Assembly: GCF_914767665.1 (NCBI RefSeq)
Contig: NC_059504.1
Coordinates: forward strand, 29,490,001 to 29,554,000
DNA length: 64,000 nt
Direction of reading: 5' to 3'
Source of the DNA: Harmonia axyridis
Lineage: Eukaryota; Arthropoda; Insecta; Coleoptera; Coccinellidae
Below, in pieces: positions 27,001-33,674 of the stretch. Numbering within the stretch: the first letter of the stretch is position 1; the number at the start of each line of letters is the position of its first letter. Made by a program: the position numbers and the translations under genes. Under the pieces are notes generated by a model. The model had not been told where the DNA came from. It worked only from the letters and a program-made list of their open reading frames with translations, and made no database searches.

Positions 27001-30000
27001 TTTGTAGGGAAAAAAATGAACATGGTGGTGTTGGAATCTACATTAGAAATGGATTCGAATTCAATGTGAAATGTGAAATCAATAAAATCTCTAAAAAGAA
27101 GATATTTGAATGTGCAGGTGTTGAATGCAAAATAGGCATTGAGAACTATATCGTCGTGAGTGTATATCGACCACCAATAAGAGAAAACTTAAACGAGTTT
27201 TACCAAAAGCTAGAGGCATTACTAGAACTGTTAGTGAATGAGAAGAAAATCATCCTCATTGCTGGTGACTTCAATATCGATCTGAAAGACGATGCTGTGA
27301 ATATTCACAGAATGAACCTGCTTTTAAATGGATATTCATTTACTTTTCTAGTGAATGAGTACACAAGAATTGCACATAAAAGTAAGTCATGTTTGGATAA
27401 TGTTTTTACTAACTGTATTAGTATAGATGAAGTGAATATTATGCAGACTAATATCTCTGATCATATGGGAGTCAAAATAAATTTTCCAACAAATACAAAA
27501 CAAAATAAAATATATAAAAACATTAGGTTGCTTTCCGAAGAAAATAAAATTATATTTAAAAAACAAATAGCAGAACAAGATTGGTCCAACATATATAACA
27601 TCGCTGCAAATGAAGTAGATGAACAATGGAATCTTTTTGTGAATACCTTCATAATGCATTTTGATGAATGCTTTCCACTCAAAAAAAAGTGTGTCACCGG
27701 AAAATCATTAAAATTTAAACCCGATCAGGAAATACTGGATTTTAAAAATAGATTGAGTATATTAGGTATCATTATGCATTATCATCCTGAACTAAAATCA
27801 CTTTATAATGATACCAAGAAAAACTATCAGAAATTACTAGCAAAAAAGAGAACTAAAAAATATGAAATCAGTATATCCCAATCTGATAATAAAATGAAAA
27901 CAATGTGGAATATTTTCAATGAAATTACAGGTAGAGATAAAGTAAATGACACTTTCATCAGTGGAAATCCTGAAAGAATAGCTAACATGTTTAATGAATA
28001 CCTAACAACAAATGTACCGATTTTGCCCGTAAACATATTATCATGTGATATCCCAAGAGCTTCACGATCAATATTTTTGACACCTGTTACACCTAGAGAA
28101 ATAGAAGAACTGAATAAACAAATTAAAAATAAACATTCTAGTGGAGATGATGATATACCTATCAGCTTGATAAAATTTTGTATACAAAATTTAGCAGAAG
28201 TACTATGCTACATAATTAACAATTCCCTCACATATGGTATTTTCCCTAGTCAATTGAAGATATCTGTAATTACACCAATTTATAAAAAAGGTGATCGCGA
28301 GTCCCTTGGAAACTACAGACCCATCAGTGTACTACCAAGTTTCTCAAAATTTTTTGAAATGGCAATGTGTAACCGTCTAGTTAACTTTCTATTAGTGAAC
28401 AATATACTGAATGATAACCAACATGGATATATAAAAGGAAGATCGATAATGTCAGCTACTATTCAATTCACTGAAAATATAATCAAATCGTTCGAAAATA
28501 ATGATATACTTCTAGGAATATTTTTAGATCTATCAAAAGCGTTTGACTGCCTGAATCGACCACTTTTGTTGGAAAAAATCGAAGCTTATGGAATAAGGGG
28601 AACTGCTTTGAGATGGTTCGAATCATATCTGAATAATAGAAAGCAGAGGGTTAAAGTTATGAAAAACGGAAAAACTACAAAATCTGACATAAAAACCAAT
28701 TATACCGGTGTACCTCAAGGAAGCATATTGGGCCCTATTTTGTTCATTTTGTTCACAAATGATATGGAACGAGCACTGATGTCTGATTCGAGTCTTCTCA
28801 CCAATTATGCAGATGATACAAATTTGTTGGTTGCTGGATCTACCTACCCAAACTTGATAAATGAAGCCAGCACTTCGTATAAGAAAATCGAAAACTGGAT
28901 TGAAAGGAATGGTCTTCTTTTGAGTCAGGAGAAAACTACCACTATTCTCTTTAGAACAAAACAACAAAAGATCACAACACCATCTCAGATACAACTGTCA
29001 AATTTGAGCATCACACCTGAACATTGTACTAAATTTCTTGGTATGCAAATTGATGAACATCTAAACTGGAACAACCACATTATATGTACAGGAAAAAAAC
29101 TAAATTCAGTCAGCTATAGTATAAGAATAATTAGTAAATATTTAAATGAAAATTGTTTGAAAATTTTTTATTTCACTAATTTTGAAAGTTTAATGAGGTT
29201 CGGATTGATTTTCTACGGATCTGATTCAGGGGTGTTGGAGATTTTCCGTATACAAAAGAGAGTCATAAGAACTATATTTGGACTCAAATACAGAGAATCA
29301 TGTAGAGGTTTATTTAGGAAAAATCAGATTATGACAGTATTTGCATTGTATATATATGAATGTTTAGTTTATTTATTCAAGAATAGAAATAAGTTTGTAT
29401 ACAGTAGTTCCGTCCATGATTATAGTACAAGACATGTAAATATTCTTTATCCTGAACATAGATTGGTCAAATATGAAAAACATCCAACATATGCCGCAAT
29501 AAAATTTTTCAACCAATTACCAGATGATATAAAAAAATGTACAACACTCAATAAGTTTAAAAATGATGTAAGAAATATACTCATTAACATGGAACCTTAT
29601 TCCATTCATGAATACAACATTTAACAATTCTGTTAGTTGACACTATTCCATCTAATGTACTGTATTGTATGTAATGTATTATATTGGACATTCTTTCGGA
29701 ATAAAGATCATTATTATTATTATTATTATTACAGTGACGACAATTCCGTCCATCCGCCATTAAATATCGGCGGGATTCAAACACTAAGCGGTGTTTCAAG
29801 ATTCATATTATTGACTGCGCCTGCACGAAGGGTGGTCGACAGCTAGTTTCTTTTGATAACATCTTCACATTTTGAAACATTCCAAATTAGACTAACACAG
29901 TCACAGTCACTAACAAGTCAAATAAGAATGCTTCAAAGCATGTCAAACAGCACGGCACTCGAATGTAAATAGTGAAAATCAGAGATCTCTGGTGAAAGTT

Positions 30001-32961
30001 CGACCTTTAATGGCAGATAGGGTTCCAACCAATCAAAACTCAAACGAGCTTTGTCGTCACTGTGGTATATAAAGACACTGTAACCAGCACTTACTGCTGA
30101 AGCCATTTATTGACAAACAGGGGGAACTTAGTTGCACACCTAATACATTAAAAGGTAGTCAACCTCTGATCAAAAGTTATTGACTCAATAAGCTTTTGTT
30201 TTTTAATCGTCATAATTCATTCATTATTTATCATTCATATTATTCATCAGTCAGAACTAGAACAATTATTGATGAACAATACTAAGCAAAAAAAAAAAAA
30301 ACAATCCATTACCTTAGGACCATATTGCTTCCTAGTAACTACTTCTGGAGCCATCCAATATGGTGTCCCAACCATAGTCGTTCTCTTAGTTTGTTCAGGA
30401 CTGATTTGAGCACAGAAACCAAAATCAGCTGAGATGTAAATATTTTATTAGAAAACTGTTATAGCTGCTGCTCATTTGATACTCACTCAACTTAACTGAT
30501 CCATCTAACCCAAGCAATATATTGTCAGACTTGATATCTCTATGGATCACTTGATTCGAATGCAAAAAATCTAATGCTTGTAATACTTCACGACACACAG
30601 CCGCAATTTGACCCTCATCCATACATGTTTCCGTCACTACATCAGTCAGGGAACCTCCCGGCAAATATTCCATGACCACCCAGAGTTCCTAAAATGAACA
30701 ATTGAAGAAAATTATATGATAATATTTTTTTTTTGTAACCTGATAATTGTGATTTGAACTAATTGAGCTGAAGAACTTTGGTCAATTACATTAAATACAA
30801 TTGTTTTAATAATATAAAACTGAGAGAAATTTACCTCGTTTACTAAATAACTATCTAAATAATTAACGACATTCCCGTGCTTATTCTCTCTCATGACTAG
30901 AATTTCATTTATGATCAGTTCTTTTTTGGGTTGCTGGGATAGATTCATCTGTTTGATTGCTACTTCCATCCCAGTTGAGCTTTCAATTGCAGTGTAAACC
31001 ACACCAGAGGCACTGAAAAAAAAAAAATTGCATCTCATATAGCCTTTCAATCTTAAAGAATAAGGTTTTAAAGGAAAATGTTATTAATATATAGAAAAAT
31101 AATTTCTGAGAGGATACTAACAAAATAATGAGAAATGTTTCCTTACCCTTGTCCAATTTTATCGATTTTATTATACTTCCTATTGGGATCCCCCACTGAT
31201 ACAATACTCCGAAGCTTCTCTAGTATTTCTTCGTCAGACATTTTTTTCTTCCTTTTTTCTGAAGCCACCCTAGACATTTCAGATCCAGCTTGATTCTTGT
31301 TTCTGTCCAAGACGGGTGCGCTAGTAGTGGAATTTGTATTTACGATTTGTGGTCCAGTTATGTGAGCTGGACTCAAACTGTGAGTAGGTGTACTAACACT
31401 GTTTGTGTTGTTCTGTTCTTCTTGTAATGGTTTTGTGTACTAAAAAAGATAGATTTTTATAGATTATCCTTTGATAAATCCAAAAGTCTAGGGTCTAATT
31501 AGTTGAGTTTGTGGAATATACATATAAAAGAATTGAAAAAATATATTACTTACTATACTTTTCGTACGTTCTGGCCGACTGGCAATAGGAGGTGGTGGTG
31601 CTTCGTCTTCTATTTCAGAACTTACAGCATGAACAGGACTGTGGTACAAGTTCTGGCTACCGCCTTCACCTTCAGTTGGTGTTGTACTACTTGGACTTGA
31701 ACTTGATACTCGACTCAATGATGAACCTTCAAATATTAAAGAAAATTAATTAAAATAAATAAATCTTAACAGTGATTTTACCTGAATTGGTAGCTGTGGC
31801 TTTAGTCATATATTTCGTAGTAGGGGGTTCCTTTGAAGTATTGTCATACCAATTTAAAACATCAAGAACTGCTTGAGGATTATTCTTTTGTTCTTGTTTA
31901 CTGATATTTGAGTTCATGAGCAGTTTCGACCAAGCCTCAGGCATACCCTGTAGAAAAAATTTCAAATTATCTATTGTATTGAAAGTAAGGTGATAATACT
32001 AATTGAATTTCCAAGTAGAGCTCTTCACAAATATCAATTTGCTTTCTATGTTTAAAATAAAATGAAATTTTTTTTGGATAATTGAAAATTTTACTACTAA
32101 AAAATTCTACTTCCTTATCGGAAAAAAGTGCAGCCAATCAAAGAGTTGTAGTCGAATGTTTAGTAACACACATATTATAATGATTCACTTCAACAAGAAA
32201 ATCAATAACTATTTAATGCAATACCAAATAAAAAATAAAAATTGTATAGAAAAGTAATGAATGACAAAATCTCTAGTTGAATATATGAAATTTTGAATTT
32301 AAAAAAATTAATTTCTTTTCATCAATTTTAGAAAACTGAAAAGTTTCTAGCAACATCAGGAATCAAATCATTATTCGCCATTGGTGCTTTTTGGATATTC
32401 AAAATAAGATCAAATATTGATGATTCAAATTAACTTATAAATTCTATGAAACTGCCTTCATATAGCTTTTAAGAATTTCATCAAACACTTTTAAAAGATT
32501 AATTGAACAAAACATTCAACTAAACAGCAACTAAATTAAACACCAAATTCTATAATAGTATCATCTAAATGCAACTGAACAAAAATGTTGTCTTGCATTA
32601 CTTACTTTAATAGGCAGCTTGTAAAAAGACACTTAAATTATTTTAACTGAATTAAAAAACAAGCATCTACTTATCTAGACTGATTTGGAAATCTACTTAC
32701 AGTAAACTCCCCAGATATAGGATCGAAACCAACATGCACTGTATGTTCAAAGTTTGTAGGATATGAGATTTCAGGCTTATCGCAATAAGTTGAATGTTTG
32801 AGTGTTTTCTTAGATTTGAGTGCTTTCTTTTTTCTGTCTGCATCTTCAGGCTCTTTTGGCAATGGTCTATCAACTGCTATAGAACTATTAGCCAGATCTG
32901 TCCCCCTATTAGAAGTTAAACGGACAGGGGGAGCTGGGGGCTTTTCATCTTCAGAGGACAT
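12107..32961 (-). CDS. Pak: Group I p21-activated serine/threonine kinase
   Basis: Effector kinase of Rac and Cdc42 acting on the actin cytoskeleton. Coding exons from the start: 32961-32701, 31947-31782, 31726-31554, 31439-31147, 31012-30835, 30688-30487, 30428-30313, 12514-12296 and 12190-12107; every junction is GT-AG and in phase, giving 563 aa. Features: Nck-type PPAPPVR (8-14); CRIB box 65-80 (ISYPTNFEHTVHVGFD) with the autoinhibitory segment after it (GMPEAWSKLL); PIX-binding-like PPPPIASRPERTKSIYTKP (186-204); kinase domain from IGQGASGVVY (295-304) with catalytic K318, HRD D408, DFG D426, activation-loop T442 in RTTMVGTPYW, APE 451-453, ending LASLTPLILAAK. Size fits PAK1-type kinases. 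An acceptor-like TGTAG five bases before the ATG suggests an upstream non-coding exon. The 17.8-kb intron 7 is filled with transposons. No coding lesion seen. Confidence 0.97.
12515..13529. other. Pak intron 7, near end; possible LINE tail
   Basis: No gene seen. Around 13180-13300 a T-rich stretch ends in ATTATTATTATT, which resembles the short-repeat 3' tail of a LINE on +, but no coding remnant precedes it. Confidence 0.35.
13530..14410 (+). mobile_element. LINE 3' fragment with RNase H (I/R1-like)
   Basis: Broken frames encode the end of a LINE polyprotein: an RNase H segment (TMDSQPMLRSL, ARGNEVTLLWVP), a conserved downstream region (LQVMVRLLTDHCRCKYLLY) and a terminal zinc-knuckle-like YCRLCG with later NEH and C residues. 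The 3' end has an A/T short-repeat tail (AATAATAATTATAATAAA) ending near 14410. Several frame changes and stops show it is dead. The same 3' end recurs at about 37030-37212 (shared TCCCGGAAGGCT and a following AAT tail). RNase H after the reverse transcriptase is typical of the I and R1/LOA groups; I cannot place it more closely. Confidence 0.75.
14411..15310 (-). mobile_element. mariner transposon remnant
   Basis: On -, overlapping broken frames reproduce a mariner transposase. The N-terminal helix-turn-helix region is near 15306-15130 (KKTAAEAHRELQKIY), followed by a linker (AISKRLHALGMIQKE), a middle part around 14960-14770 (WIYYSNPMKRKS, YELLEPSETITGD), the second catalytic region near 14680 (DKVILQHDNVRP) and the C-terminus near 14450 (KKVVANKRQYFESFVRN). 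At least three frame changes are present. The first catalytic Asp region is damaged (KKGWIYY where mariners have a DEKW-like motif). It abuts the LINE tail at 14410. Terminal repeats were not identified. Confidence 0.85.
15555..17828 (+). mobile_element. Jockey-like LINE, internally deleted and interrupted
   Basis: An ORF1/Gag piece at 15555-16109 (ending PPPIYIYGV) runs directly into reverse transcriptase sequence in another frame (KTHKAPGYDLITAEILK, near 16125). The rest of ORF1 and the whole endonuclease region are therefore deleted. The reverse transcriptase continues to SVFLDI at about 16540, is interrupted to about 16800 by a TA tract and a hairpin, then resumes (VWHVGLLYKIKK, FADDTAI near 17040) to 17707 with a further frame change near 17385. 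The 3' end is AATAAATAAAG plus A8 at about 17828. FADD and a poly(A) tail fit the Jockey clade. Confidence 0.85.
16541..16800. repeat. TA tract plus perfect hairpin inside the LINE
   Basis: About 58 bp of TA repeat (16541-16600) is followed by a perfect inverted repeat: arm 1 is 16599-16649, arm 2 is 16659-16709, 51 bp each, with the 9-nt loop AAACAATAA. Two short TA tracts follow (16741-16754 and 16778-16791). The block replaces the few codons between SVFLDI and VWH of the surrounding reverse transcriptase. The arms match nothing else I recognised in the window. Confidence 0.9.
17959..21034 (-). mobile_element. LINE C, 3' part (CR1/Jockey-like), degenerate
   Basis: Reading on - from 21034: the second half of ORF1 (20959-20537, KDEKDRKLWLFVSRVHENVK, an RRM/FP-like segment), the apurinic-type endonuclease (20397-19834, ILCLTEHWKTKEQIEYHG, EQNEHGGVAIYER), a linker (19764-19018), reverse transcriptase (18960-18298, SYRP-type NYRPISILPSFSKIFE, FLDLTKAYDCL) and a C-terminal remnant (18195-17959). 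The frames are broken by several stops and shifts. The protein is clearly related to LINE E at 26-29.7 kb. Its 5' half lies at 25443-25821, because LINE D has inserted in ORF1. Confidence 0.85.
21306..23225 (-). CDS. LINE D ORF2, reverse transcriptase part (open 639 aa)
   Basis: RNA-directed DNA polymerase of a Jockey-like LINE, open for 639 residues. Recognisable blocks in order: KNTTPGYDNITRKILRQ, NYRPITLLPIIGKTFEK, SAALFMDIQKAFDSVWHEG, QQGVPQGSPLSPLLYNIY, the catalytic YADDTAII at about residue 420, and VKYLGITLDNKINF. A C-terminal region without RNase H ends NTIQENYSRHH. It is cut off from the endonuclease by a frameshift and a stop just upstream, so it is unlikely to be functional as it stands. 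The catalytic Asp pair is intact. Confidence 0.9.
   Translation of the reverse strand: MEYFIDTRAPISNKYISDFQSKLTDLINVHTPKITRGHFLHTLPPHKVNQIKKKKQLYRELKVNNDANLKKLYNNLNKEIHKLITEYRSNKWIETCERINEMKGRNYWQEIKKLTRYNPKVKMSQITKNGRTYNTDEEIASAFREYYQETFTPKDNINYDQNFKTKIENLRKTAEKQNNTETVPEITDTEYEEALQGKNTTPGYDNITRKILRQLSPKIHDEIRKIYDYCLSKGYFPVEWKKGIIVTIHKHGTDHNQVSNYRPITLLPIIGKTFEKIVKNRLQNTIGQNIPNHQFGLKENHSTIHPLVALISNIQTTMKKGHKSAALFMDIQKAFDSVWHEGLLYKLHHLDAPIYLQKIIKDFLRGRSIMVKINKYLSLPFTPQQGVPQGSPLSPLLYNIYVYDILEIKHDLESYILQYADDTAIIAHNRNLLEAIKKLHDLCNKIMMWIKKWRILPNLEKSKLILFGHKLSNMSPGINMLQQNIKPTQHVKYLGITLDNKINFKTHSHKKKKEIIARSKHFRSLTYKNRGINTETASKIYKTICRPMLEYGHLLYSNARRPTLNNIEVAERSSLRTLSKIRHPENPLYNPPNTLLYEKTKIEPILSRFRTLGKKFVNNPHNLQILQCNTIQENYSRHH
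23321..23968 (-). pseudogene. LINE D ORF2, endonuclease part
   Basis: A 215-residue open stretch carries the apurinic/apyrimidinic endonuclease-like domain that nicks target DNA for LINE insertion (LLYSNINNYNSRKYLINH, LFVEAKRNE, LLIGDYNCNKRKR, PDIVICTNN). The frame is lost at its end near 23320, and a stop at about 23228 separates it from the reverse transcriptase frame. ORF2 of this copy is therefore split by one frameshift and one nonsense codon. Confidence 0.85.
24087..25265 (-). pseudogene. LINE D ORF1, Gag-like with three zinc knuckles
   Basis: Nucleic-acid-binding ORF1 protein of the LINE. From 25265 the N-terminus (MSQASGTSAPESTEDEQ) is followed by a basic, Pro-rich stretch, and then a TAA at 25043-25041. 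The same frame continues without further break from 25010 to 24087, so a single nonsense codon separates the two parts. The second part has an RRM-like region (YSVVISSVDPDITDEEIG) and three CCHC knuckles beginning CARCNEFTH, CNKCKGNHH and CTACGEKDH, the arrangement usual in Jockey-clade ORF1. A low-level readthrough product or a downstream start at 25010 could still give protein. Confidence 0.85.
25443..25990 (-). mobile_element. LINE C, 5' part: leader and start of ORF1
   Basis: On -, ORF1 starts at 25821 (MASNESDSEASS). It has a Cys/His cluster (CVYCGKPIKKYGKCFNIFH, PHD/RING-like) and a leucine-rich coiled-coil region (LYLKKLIKEMTEKNQ) before the LINE D insertion at 25442. The layout mirrors ORF1 of LINE E (start 26049), supporting its identity as the 5' end of LINE C. 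The remainder to about 25990 is presumed 5' leader; its exact start is not certain. Confidence 0.75.
26049..26702 (+). CDS. LINE E ORF1, zinc-finger/coiled-coil protein
   Basis: A 217-residue frame starting MADEEDVLSDVSD. A Cys/His cluster occupies about residues 22-65 (CCATKNCKF, CIQCFAIFHQAC), resembling the PHD-like finger of CR1-type ORF1 proteins. A coiled-coil-like stretch follows at about 80-120 (YLKELLKESRDKNEILK), then a polar tail. After the stop, another frame encodes the usual end of such proteins (KRFDFERHRQFL, about 26700-26775). The central RRM/FP-like segment present in LINE C ORF1 is missing, so this copy appears to have an internal deletion with a frame change near 26690. 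Confidence 0.8.
   Translation: MADEEDVLSDVSDKNDRDLQYFKCCATKNCKFKVCIQCFAIFHQACAKKNPNLKYLTGNKVICCYGSSETKEKQTEEMKSDNNAMEIIYLKELLKESRDKNEILKFNNSLLMDKIKTLENIKTKVNINEKIPLIRLTEDESKTQPNTGTTETYTYARATRSATGQQRAPQENLQSRKISNHRLLNTETSITNENDNLTSNLNNQNTTIRNVQTGILA
26775..29624 (+). CDS. LINE E ORF2, endonuclease-reverse transcriptase (intact, 949 aa)
   Basis: Complete LINE ORF2. The N-terminal apurinic-type endonuclease covers about residues 15-240 (VTEHWQTEYQL, EKNEHGGVGIYIRN, VSVYRPPIREN, ILIAGDFNIDLKDD, ISDHMGVKI). The reverse transcriptase covers about 470-760 (NYRPISVLPSFSKFFEM, GIFLDLSKAFDCLN, YTGVPQGSILGPILFILF, catalytic NYADDTN near residue 678, TKFLGMQIDEHLNW). The C-terminal region (SCRGLFRKN, AAIKFFNQLPDDIKK) has no RNase H. 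There is no stop or frameshift, and all expected catalytic motifs are visible. It is the only full-length LINE ORF2 in the window. Confidence 0.92.
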   Translation: MKKKTPKVTTTKRKNTYISSSLILQNLQSISNCIDEVGVLLSDNADCVAFAVTEHWQTEYQLRAYNIPNFKLAAYFCREKNEHGGVGIYIRNGFEFNVKCEINKISKKKIFECAGVECKIGIENYIVVSVYRPPIRENLNEFYQKLEALLELLVNEKKIILIAGDFNIDLKDDAVNIHRMNLLLNGYSFTFLVNEYTRIAHKSKSCLDNVFTNCISIDEVNIMQTNISDHMGVKINFPTNTKQNKIYKNIRLLSEENKIIFKKQIAEQDWSNIYNIAANEVDEQWNLFVNTFIMHFDECFPLKKKCVTGKSLKFKPDQEILDFKNRLSILGIIMHYHPELKSLYNDTKKNYQKLLAKKRTKKYEISISQSDNKMKTMWNIFNEITGRDKVNDTFISGNPERIANMFNEYLTTNVPILPVNILSCDIPRASRSIFLTPVTPREIEELNKQIKNKHSSGDDDIPISLIKFCIQNLAEVLCYIINNSLTYGIFPSQLKISVITPIYKKGDRESLGNYRPISVLPSFSKFFEMAMCNRLVNFLLVNNILNDNQHGYIKGRSIMSATIQFTENIIKSFENNDILLGIFLDLSKAFDCLNRPLLLEKIEAYGIRGTALRWFESYLNNRKQRVKVMKNGKTTKSDIKTNYTGVPQGSILGPILFILFTNDMERALMSDSSLLTNYADDTNLLVAGSTYPNLINEASTSYKKIENWIERNGLLLSQEKTTTILFRTKQQKITTPSQIQLSNLSITPEHCTKFLGMQIDEHLNWNNHIICTGKKLNSVSYSIRIISKYLNENCLKIFYFTNFESLMRFGLIFYGSDSGVLEIFRIQKRVIRTIFGLKYRESCRGLFRKNQIMTVFALYIYECLVYLFKNRNKFVYSSSVHDYSTRHVNILYPEHRLVKYEKHPTYAAIKFFNQLPDDIKKCTTLNKFKNDVRNILINMEPYSIHEYNI
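29732..30091. repeat. Unidentified segment with TIR-like ends
   Basis: It begins CAGTGACGACAA directly after the ATT tail of LINE E. TTGTCGTCACTG, its exact reverse complement, occurs at about 30049-30060. The segment is therefore bounded by 12-bp inverted repeats about 330 bp apart, like a MITE, but no clear target duplication was seen. Behind it lies the second copy of CACTGTAACCAGCACT (30076-30091). Confidence 0.5.
30092..30312. other. Pak intron 7, upstream end; nothing recognised
   Basis: AT-rich intron sequence with an A run at 30289-30302 just inside the donor of the 30313-30428 exon. No element was recognised. Confidence 0.5.
31948..32700 (-). other. Pak intron 1, nothing recognised
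   Basis: A 753-bp AT-rich intron between the CRIB-containing exon and the exon beginning GMPEAW. No coding or repeat content was recognised. Confidence 0.5.
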
Positions 32962-33674
32962 GATTCCTACAATGAATGAACTACTTGAAATTGGTAATTT
33001 CAGAAGATAAGGTTGAGTGGGCTTATCAGAAAATATTCAGCCAACTATGCGTGGGTTATTTATTTTACTCTGTTTTGATTTAAAAAAGGACCCTGTATGG
33101 GCGCGCCGGTTATGCGTCAGCTTTCCATGGAATATATGAAGTAGGATGAGTTGATAGCAGAGCTGACTTGGTGCTTCCTCACCTTTTATGACAGGCACTT
33201 GCAATTGAAAGCTCACCAAATTGTTTAATAGAGACAATACACCGCGAACGAAGTGTAATTCTAACTCATTTGTGTAATAAAATACTAAAACAGATTAAAA
33301 AAGCCTCTTTAATGATGCCCGAATTCCACCATCTTAGTTAGCGCAGATTTTCCACCTATTCATTCTTCTTCTTCTACTTAACCTTCAATATTAATATTAC
33401 TGAAAATTTTATAAGATTTTTCACAATAACAACAAAAAAATCTCTTTAGCGGATTAAATTATTGCAATAACCAAATATTTATTATTCGATCAGGAGTTAT
33501 TATCCGTAACTAGTAATTACAACTTCTCCAGTGTAATATTAGAAAATTTCCGAAGGAAATCCCATTTCCCCCATAGATTATTTGACAGATCAATGATTCA
33601 AAATAGAACCCTAACCTCATAAAGTAGATAAATCAAAATAAACTAACTCAAAAGGAAAATTTCAGAATCAAGAA
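32962..33674. promoter_or_regulatory. Shared divergent promoter region of Pak and Wdr59
   Basis: 713 bp separate the Pak start codon (-) from the Wdr59 start codon (+). The region must carry both promoters and both 5' UTRs. A GC-rich spot at 33098-33115 (GGGCGCGCCGGTTATGCG) stands out from the AT-rich surroundings. A splice-acceptor-like sequence just before the Pak ATG suggests that the Pak transcription start lies deeper in this region. No core promoter element could be fixed. Confidence 0.55.

Larger units (their letters stand above)
26015..29731 (+). mobile_element. LINE E (CR1/Jockey-like), nearly complete
   Basis: The element has a short 5' leader, ORF1 at 26049-26702, ORF2 at 26775-29624, a short 3' UTR and a terminal ATT repeat (about 29708-29731). 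The short-repeat tail instead of poly(A), and an ORF1 with a Cys-rich finger and coiled coil, suggest the CR1/Daphne side of the Jockey group. That placement is inference. ORF2 is uninterrupted. A 16-bp sequence CACTGTAACCAGCACT occurs at 25999-26014 and again at 30076-30091 (see findings). Confidence 0.85.

Noticed and set aside
28623..28994. 123-codon - frame and similar long - frames within LINE E
   Set aside because: They are antisense to the well-supported ORF2 and have no recognisable motif.
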